DNA of 49,086 bases from Planctomycetota bacterium (GTDB taxonomy: Bacteria; Planctomycetota; UBA1135; UBA2386): positions 1 through 49,086 of the forward strand of contig JAEUHR010000006.1 in assembly GCA_016794425.1 (NCBI GenBank), given 5' to 3'. The notes under the pieces are model-generated. The model saw nothing but the letters and a program-made list of their open reading frames with translations. It made no database searches and had not been told where the DNA came from. Of the stretch, positions 44,459 to 49,086 are shown in pieces. Each line of letters starts with the position of its first letter. Positions within the stretch are counted from its first letter, which is position 1. The translations under genes were made by a program, and so were the position numbers.

Positions 44459-46675
44459 ATGTCCATCGTCCGTTGCGCCTTCGCGCTCGTCGTCACCACC
44501 TGGACCGGGTCGATCGCGAGCCAGTCACCCGATCCTGTTCCGCCGCAGCGGAGCATCGCGGCCCCGCCGCTCGACTGCAGCCGCAGCGTCGGGCTGGCCG
44601 CGACCGACGAGGGGCTCGTCGGCGCGAGCCTGCGGTACGTCGCTCGCTTCGGGCCCGAGGTGGTGTTCACGCCGGTGCTCGGCTCGGCGGCGAGCCGCGA
44701 CCTGCCGCTCGCGTACCGCCTGCAGGCCGTGGGGCGCGGCGAGCTGGCACCGATCACTCCGACCGAACCGGTCGCCGACGGAACGACCGTCCGCTACGAG
44801 CACGGCCCCGTGACCGCGACCTACGAGGTGCGCCACGACGGGCTGAAGCAGGGCTTCGTGTTCGCGTCGTTGCCCCCCGGGGACGGCGACCTCGTCGTGC
44901 GCGGCACGATCGCGACCGAGCTGCCCCTGGTGCACGCCGACGCGAGGTCGTTGCAGTTCGAGCTGCCGGGCATCGGTGGCGTTCACGTCGGCGCGGTGCT
45001 GGGCATCGACGCCGCCGGCCGGCAGGTCGTCGGGGAACTCCGCGTCGACGGCGACCGGGTCGACTACGTGCTGCCGGCGGAGTTCGTGGCGCGCGCCGAA
45101 CTGCCGCTGGTCGTCGATCCGCTGCTGACGACGGCGTCGTACGTCGGCATCGGTGCCGACGGCGGGCCGAACGGCGGCTGGGACCGCGACCCCGACTTGG
45201 CCTACGACCCGACGGCCGACGTGTACCTGGTGGTGTTCCGCACCAATCCATCCGTCAGCAACAAGGACCTGTTCGGCCAGCGCTTCACGGCGGCCGGCCT
45301 GGTCGGCGGCCTGATCGCGATCGAGACGGCGGCCAGCACGCTGCCGTCCGATCCGTGCGTGGCCGACGTCAGAGCCAGCGGCGGCTTCGTCGTCGCCTGG
45401 CACCAGAGCGGCGACATCCTGGCGCGCGGCGTCGCCGCGGCGACCGGGTCGACGACCGGAGTCGTCGGTGTCGCGACGGGGGCCGATGCGCAGGTGCAAC
45501 CGGACCTCGCGGGCGAGATGGACGCGACCCACACGGCTGCCGTCTGCGTCTGGGCCAACTCGACCACCAGCGACATCCAGGCGCGCCATCTGATCTACAC
45601 GCCCGGGTCGCTGCTGATCGGGCTCACCGTGACGACGTTCGCCAATCCGGTGTCCAGTCCCTACTCGGCACCGTGCATCGCGCAGCACGACGGGGAATCC
45701 GGGCGCCGACTGATCTGCTGGGAGCGGTTCGTCTCGCTCGGCACGGCGAACCAGGCGCTGGTCGCCGTCGTCGTCGACCGCAACCTCGCCACCGTCGCGG
45801 GACCGACGCTGCTGTTCAACAACTCGCTCGACGAGCACGATCCCGACTGCGACGGCGACGGTGATTCGTGGGTGGTCGCGTTCGAACGCGAGGAGATGGC
45901 CGGCAGCGCCAGCGCCAACGTGCTGGCGGTGCCGCTGCATCTGTCCGCCGGCAGCCTGGTGGCCGGCACCGAAGTCGGCATCTCGACCTTCAACGTGATC
46001 GACGAGGTCGACCCGTCGGTCTGCTGGCTGCGTGAGTCGTGCCTGGTCGCGTTCGGCCGCCAGCCGAACGTGCTCGCGGTCGACTACGACACGCACGTGC
46101 GGTCGATCGACCCGCTCGGCTGCCGGGCATGCGAAGGCACGTTCCAGCTCGACCTCGGTCTGAACACGAAGGACGACTCGACGACGATCGCCTGGCGTCG
46201 AGGCAACGGCACCGACGACGAGGCGATGATCGTGTGGGCGTCGTACCTGCAGTTCGTGCCGGTGCCCGGCCTGCCGTCGCTGGTGGCGATCCCGTTCCGC
46301 GGCGACGACGGGCGCGTCACCGAAGTGGAAGCTGGGTGCGGCACCGGCGGCAGGCTCGCCACGAAGTGCGCGCGTTCGGGGCACGCCGAGTTCGCGCTGT
46401 CGTTGGCCGCAGCTGCGCCGTCGACGATCACGGCACTGGTGCTCGCGACCGCGCGCATCGACTACCCGTGTGGCAGTTGCGTGCTCGTGCCCGATCCGTT
46501 CCTCGGCTTCCTGGGCGGCGTCGCGATCACCAGTGCGGTCGGCGATGCCTCGACGCCGCTGCCGCTGCCGGCGGGCATCGGCGGCGCGGCGTTCTACGCG
46601 CAGTACGTCACCGTCGGCGGCACCTGCTTCGGCGGCTTCTCGCTCTCCAACGCTGTCCTCGTGAACATCGACTGA
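44459..46675 (+). CDS. Large secreted repeat protein (paralogue 1)
   Basis: 738 aa. A signal peptide is likely at MSIVRCAFALVVTTWTGSIA. An N-terminal domain (VGLAATDEGLVGASLRYVAR; VRHDGLKQGFVFASLPPGDG; LPAEFVARAELPLVVDPLL) is shared with the next protein. The middle consists of repeats such as DLAYDPTADVYLVVFRTN and DGDGDSWVVAFEREEM, the spacing of blade-like WD/YVTN-type propellers. The C-terminus (SAVGDASTPLPLPAGIG; FSLSNAVLVNID) is the shared SN module. Function unknown. Confidence 0.75.
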   Translation: MSIVRCAFALVVTTWTGSIASQSPDPVPPQRSIAAPPLDCSRSVGLAATDEGLVGASLRYVARFGPEVVFTPVLGSAASRDLPLAYRLQAVGRGELAPITPTEPVADGTTVRYEHGPVTATYEVRHDGLKQGFVFASLPPGDGDLVVRGTIATELPLVHADARSLQFELPGIGGVHVGAVLGIDAAGRQVVGELRVDGDRVDYVLPAEFVARAELPLVVDPLLTTASYVGIGADGGPNGGWDRDPDLAYDPTADVYLVVFRTNPSVSNKDLFGQRFTAAGLVGGLIAIETAASTLPSDPCVADVRASGGFVVAWHQSGDILARGVAAATGSTTGVVGVATGADAQVQPDLAGEMDATHTAAVCVWANSTTSDIQARHLIYTPGSLLIGLTVTTFANPVSSPYSAPCIAQHDGESGRRLICWERFVSLGTANQALVAVVVDRNLATVAGPTLLFNNSLDEHDPDCDGDGDSWVVAFEREEMAGSASANVLAVPLHLSAGSLVAGTEVGISTFNVIDEVDPSVCWLRESCLVAFGRQPNVLAVDYDTHVRSIDPLGCRACEGTFQLDLGLNTKDDSTTIAWRRGNGTDDEAMIVWASYLQFVPVPGLPSLVAIPFRGDDGRVTEVEAGCGTGGRLATKCARSGHAEFALSLAAAAPSTITALVLATARIDYPCGSCVLVPDPFLGFLGGVAITSAVGDASTPLPLPAGIGGAAFYAQYVTVGGTCFGGFSLSNAVLVNID

Positions 46676-46683
46676 GGCCGATC

Positions 46684-48885
46684 ATGAACACACTGCTCCC
46701 GATTCTCTGTGCCGGTACGATCCTGGTCGCCGCAGGCGCGCAACAGCCAATGCGGCAGCTCGCCATGGACGCGACGATCGCCGGCGCCTGCGGCGTGGCC
46801 CGCGTGGACGACACGCTGACCGCGGTCGGCCCCGACTACAAGGCACGGTTCCGCCACGGAACGATCGACTTCGTGCCCGCCCTCGGGGCCCGCGCCGAGC
46901 GATGCCTGACGTGGTCGTTCCGTCTCACCTCGATCCGGCGCAGTGCGACGCTCGTGGCCGGCGGCACCGACGCGGCCGAAGAGCCGAATCTCGACGGCAA
47001 CCGGGTCAGCTGGGTGCGCGACGGGGTCGTCGAGTGCTACGACGTGCGGGCCGAGGGCCTCGAGCAGTCGTTCGTGTTCGCGGCGCGGCCCGCGGGCACC
47101 GGGGACCTCGTCGTTCACGGCGAAGTCACGACGGAACTCGTGCCGCGGCCGTGCGGCAGGCAGTGGCTGTTCGAGTGCGCAGGTGTCGGCGGCGTGCGCC
47201 TCGGCGAGGTCGTCGGCATCGATGCCGCGGGGCGCCGGGTGGTCGGCACGAGCCGCGTGCTCGGCTCCAGCGTCGAGTACGTGTTGCCCGCGGAGTTCGT
47301 CGATGCAGCGGCGTACCCGCTGGTGCTCGATCCGCTGATCGCCACCGAACTGGCGGTGGCGCCGGCCGACAGCCGGCTGCCGGACTGCGCCTACGACCAC
47401 ACGAGCAAACGGTGGTTGGTCGTGTGGCAGCAGCAGTTCTCGCTGGTCGACGTCGACGTGCGGGCGCTGCGGATCGATGCCGACACGGCCATGCCGATCG
47501 GCGCGGTCGTGATCGTCGACGCCGGGCCCGAACCGTGCACGCGACCGCGTGTGGCCGGCATCGCCGGTGTCGACCGGTTCCTGGTCGTCTACCAGCGGAG
47601 TGCTTCGCTGTTCGGTCCGTTCGACGTGCGCGCGTGTGCGGTCGACGCCGCCGGTGCGCTGGCGAGCGCGAACAGCACGCTGGTGTCCGGCCTCGGTCAG
47701 GAGCCTCGACCCTGCGTCAGCGGCGAGGCCAGTGACCAGGGCGACAGCGGCATCGTCGTGCTCGAGGACGGCGGCATCCGCATGCTCAAGGTCGTCGTGC
47801 CGACCACCGGAGCGGCCGGCCTGTTCGCATCGGCGATGCTGACACCCAGCAACTTCGCGCGCGAGCCTGCCATCAGCCGCAGCGGCGGAGTCGTCGGCCG
47901 ACACCTGGTCACCTGGACCGAGGCGACGTTCGGCAGCGATACGGACGTCCTGGCGCGCGTGGTCAGCCGCGACCTGTCGCTGCTGACGCCGCTGACCGTG
48001 CTGATGGGCAGCAGCACGATCGACGGTCAGACGGCGGTCGACGGCGACGGCACCGAGTTCGTCGTTGCTCACTCGCGCCGCGAGCCGAGCGGGACGCTGC
48101 GCGACGTGCGCGCCCTGCGCGTCGAATATGCGGCCGGCGTGCTGACCCTCGGCACCGATCAGCCGATCGAAGCGACGCCGAACCAGGACGAGTTCGCGCC
48201 GGACATCGCCTGGCTCGGGCCGAAGTACTGCGTGGCCTTCGTCGAACGCCAGGCGCTGCTCGACGACGACGCTTGTGCGTGGTTGATCGACGCGAGCTGC
48301 ACGACGTGCAATGCCCGCATCCGGCTGCAGGGCGTCGATGGCACCGCGAACAGCAACCAGGAATGGGCGCCGCGCGTCGCCGGCCGTTGGGCCTTCGCGC
48401 AGAACGGGTTCAACGACGACGGTCTGATCGTGTCGACCGAGTCGTTCACGGTGCCGCCGTTCCTCGGCGCCGTGCTCGCGCAGCGCGTGCAGGCGCTGGG
48501 GCCCGGGTCGCAGCCGGTCTTCCTCGGCGGCGCGTGCGGCAACGGCGGCGTGCCGGCGATCTCGGCGCCGTTCGTGGTCGGCAACGCCGACTTCCACTTC
48601 CTGGTCAGCGGTCTCGAACCCGGCGCCGTCCCGGTGCTCGACTTGGGCCTGCCCGCGGTGCCGCTGCCGTGTGGCGCGTGCAGCCTGCTGCCGCCGGTGA
48701 TCCTGGAGGTGAAGGCCAACGTCGGTGGCACCGCGTCGAGCCTGTGGGCGGTGCCATGCGACCCGGGCTTCGCCGGGTTCCAGCTGGAGTTCCAGTGGCT
48801 GAGCCTGCTGACCTCGGCCAGTCCGTGCTCGCTGTTGCCCGGCGCCTCGCTGTCGGAACGGGTCGCGTTGACCGCGGGCATCTGA
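46684..48885 (+). CDS. Large secreted repeat protein (paralogue 2)
   Basis: 733 aa, starting 8 bases after paralogue 1. Signal peptide MNTLLPILCAGTILVAAGAQ. Aligns with paralogue 1 over the N-terminal domain (VRAEGLEQSFVFAARPAGTG; GVRLGEVVGIDAAGRRVVG; LPAEFVDAAAYPLVLDPLI) and through propeller-like repeats (CAYDHTSKRWLVVWQQQFSL; DGDGTEFVVAHSRREPS). The C-terminal module is recognisable but degenerate: the SN signature is replaced by SER. A tandem duplication, probably one operon. Confidence 0.75.
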   Translation: MNTLLPILCAGTILVAAGAQQPMRQLAMDATIAGACGVARVDDTLTAVGPDYKARFRHGTIDFVPALGARAERCLTWSFRLTSIRRSATLVAGGTDAAEEPNLDGNRVSWVRDGVVECYDVRAEGLEQSFVFAARPAGTGDLVVHGEVTTELVPRPCGRQWLFECAGVGGVRLGEVVGIDAAGRRVVGTSRVLGSSVEYVLPAEFVDAAAYPLVLDPLIATELAVAPADSRLPDCAYDHTSKRWLVVWQQQFSLVDVDVRALRIDADTAMPIGAVVIVDAGPEPCTRPRVAGIAGVDRFLVVYQRSASLFGPFDVRACAVDAAGALASANSTLVSGLGQEPRPCVSGEASDQGDSGIVVLEDGGIRMLKVVVPTTGAAGLFASAMLTPSNFAREPAISRSGGVVGRHLVTWTEATFGSDTDVLARVVSRDLSLLTPLTVLMGSSTIDGQTAVDGDGTEFVVAHSRREPSGTLRDVRALRVEYAAGVLTLGTDQPIEATPNQDEFAPDIAWLGPKYCVAFVERQALLDDDACAWLIDASCTTCNARIRLQGVDGTANSNQEWAPRVAGRWAFAQNGFNDDGLIVSTESFTVPPFLGAVLAQRVQALGPGSQPVFLGGACGNGGVPAISAPFVVGNADFHFLVSGLEPGAVPVLDLGLPAVPLPCGACSLLPPVILEVKANVGGTASSLWAVPCDPGFAGFQLEFQWLSLLTSASPCSLLPGASLSERVALTAGI

Positions 48886-48969
48886 CGCCGCCGTCGCCGA
48901 TCGTCCGGCCAGCGCGCCGGATTCCGTCGCCTGCCGTTCCGCCGCCGGTGGCGGTGCCCCTTTGAGGGC

Positions 48970-49086
48970 ATGAACACGCAACCTGCACTCGGTGGTCTTC
49001 TGCTCGCTTCGCTGCTCTGCGCCCTGCCGGCCCAGGACCTGCACCTGACCGCGGCGGCGCACCCGGACCGGATCCTGGCCGACGTC
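48970..49086 (+). CDS. Exported protein, N-terminus (3' end outside window)
   Basis: 39 codons visible: MNTQPALGGLLLASLLCALP then AQDLHLTAAA, a signal peptide with an Ala-x-Ala-like cleavage site before Asp. It lies 84 bases after the second secreted paralogue on the same strand. GAGGG lies 3 bases before the ATG. Too short to classify; it does not show the paralogue N-terminal domain yet. Confidence 0.65.
   Translation, partial: MNTQPALGGLLLASLLCALPAQDLHLTAAAHPDRILADV

Overview
The window is very GC-rich and almost wall-to-wall coding, with short or overlapping gene junctions and frequent GTG starts. Several features point to Planctomycetota or a close relative: a Ser/Thr kinase with a DWG (not DFG) activation segment divergent to an ECF sigma factor, a sigma factor fused to a membrane anchor and a large C-terminal region, a DgcN/dipeptide-epimerase pair, and many large secreted proteins of unknown function. 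The organism is flagellated: a flagellin N-terminus lies at the left edge and motA/motB lie in the middle. This assignment is inferred from gene content; there is no rRNA in the window. I saw no tRNA, rRNA, CRISPR array, insertion sequence or integrase.

Layout. 1-361 (minus): 5' part of a flagellin gene. 592-11334 (plus): a tight ten-gene run. A sigma54-type response regulator, a minimal histidine kinase and a receiver protein come first; then three membrane or exported TPR/coiled-coil proteins; then a PAS histidine kinase and a second sigma54 activator; then a metallophosphoesterase and PyrK. Most junctions are 4-nt stop/start overlaps. 11349-20784 (minus): an exported protein and a membrane protein, a DUF2237 protein, the ECF-sigma/membrane fusion, the D-glutamate catabolic pair dgcA-dgcN, a SASA-type esterase lipoprotein, bacteriohemerythrin, a 68-aa protein and a PaaK-like CoA ligase. 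20988-22749 (plus): a flavin-dependent halogenase and a small Cys-rich protein. 22763-25842 (minus): two large secreted proteins. 25951-29675 (plus): two family-2 glycosyltransferases, then motA and motB. 29826-32006 (plus): a secreted subtilase. 32029-34850 (minus): SDR, crotonase and acyl-CoA dehydrogenase, an acyl-CoA-processing operon. 35142-36545 (plus): a secreted protein and ribosomal protein L33. 36569-39696 (minus): a HEAT-like protein, a small secreted protein and an extended SDR. 39806-40888 (plus): a Ca2+/Na+ antiporter. 41023-44338: an ECF sigma factor divergent to a transmembrane TPR Ser/Thr kinase. 44459-49086 (plus): two tandem secreted paralogues and the start of a third exported protein.

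The most interesting points are: (i) a C-terminal module ending in an SN-x-[LV] signature shared by five or six otherwise unrelated secreted proteins; (ii) the one-polypeptide sigma factor/membrane anchor/carboxypeptidase-regulatory-like fusion; (iii) the translationally coupled double two-component operon wrapped around envelope TPR proteins next to flagellin; (iv) a crotonase without either catalytic glutamate; (v) a MotB with a degenerate peptidoglycan-binding domain; and (vi) an orphan terminator with a competing hairpin in a divergent intergenic region. No stretch over 300 bases lacks a gene. The larger spacers (362-591, 15423-15551, 19100-19225, 20785-20987, 28011-28148, 29676-29825, 34851-35141, 40889-41022) hold leaders, hairpins or nothing recognisable, as noted in the features.
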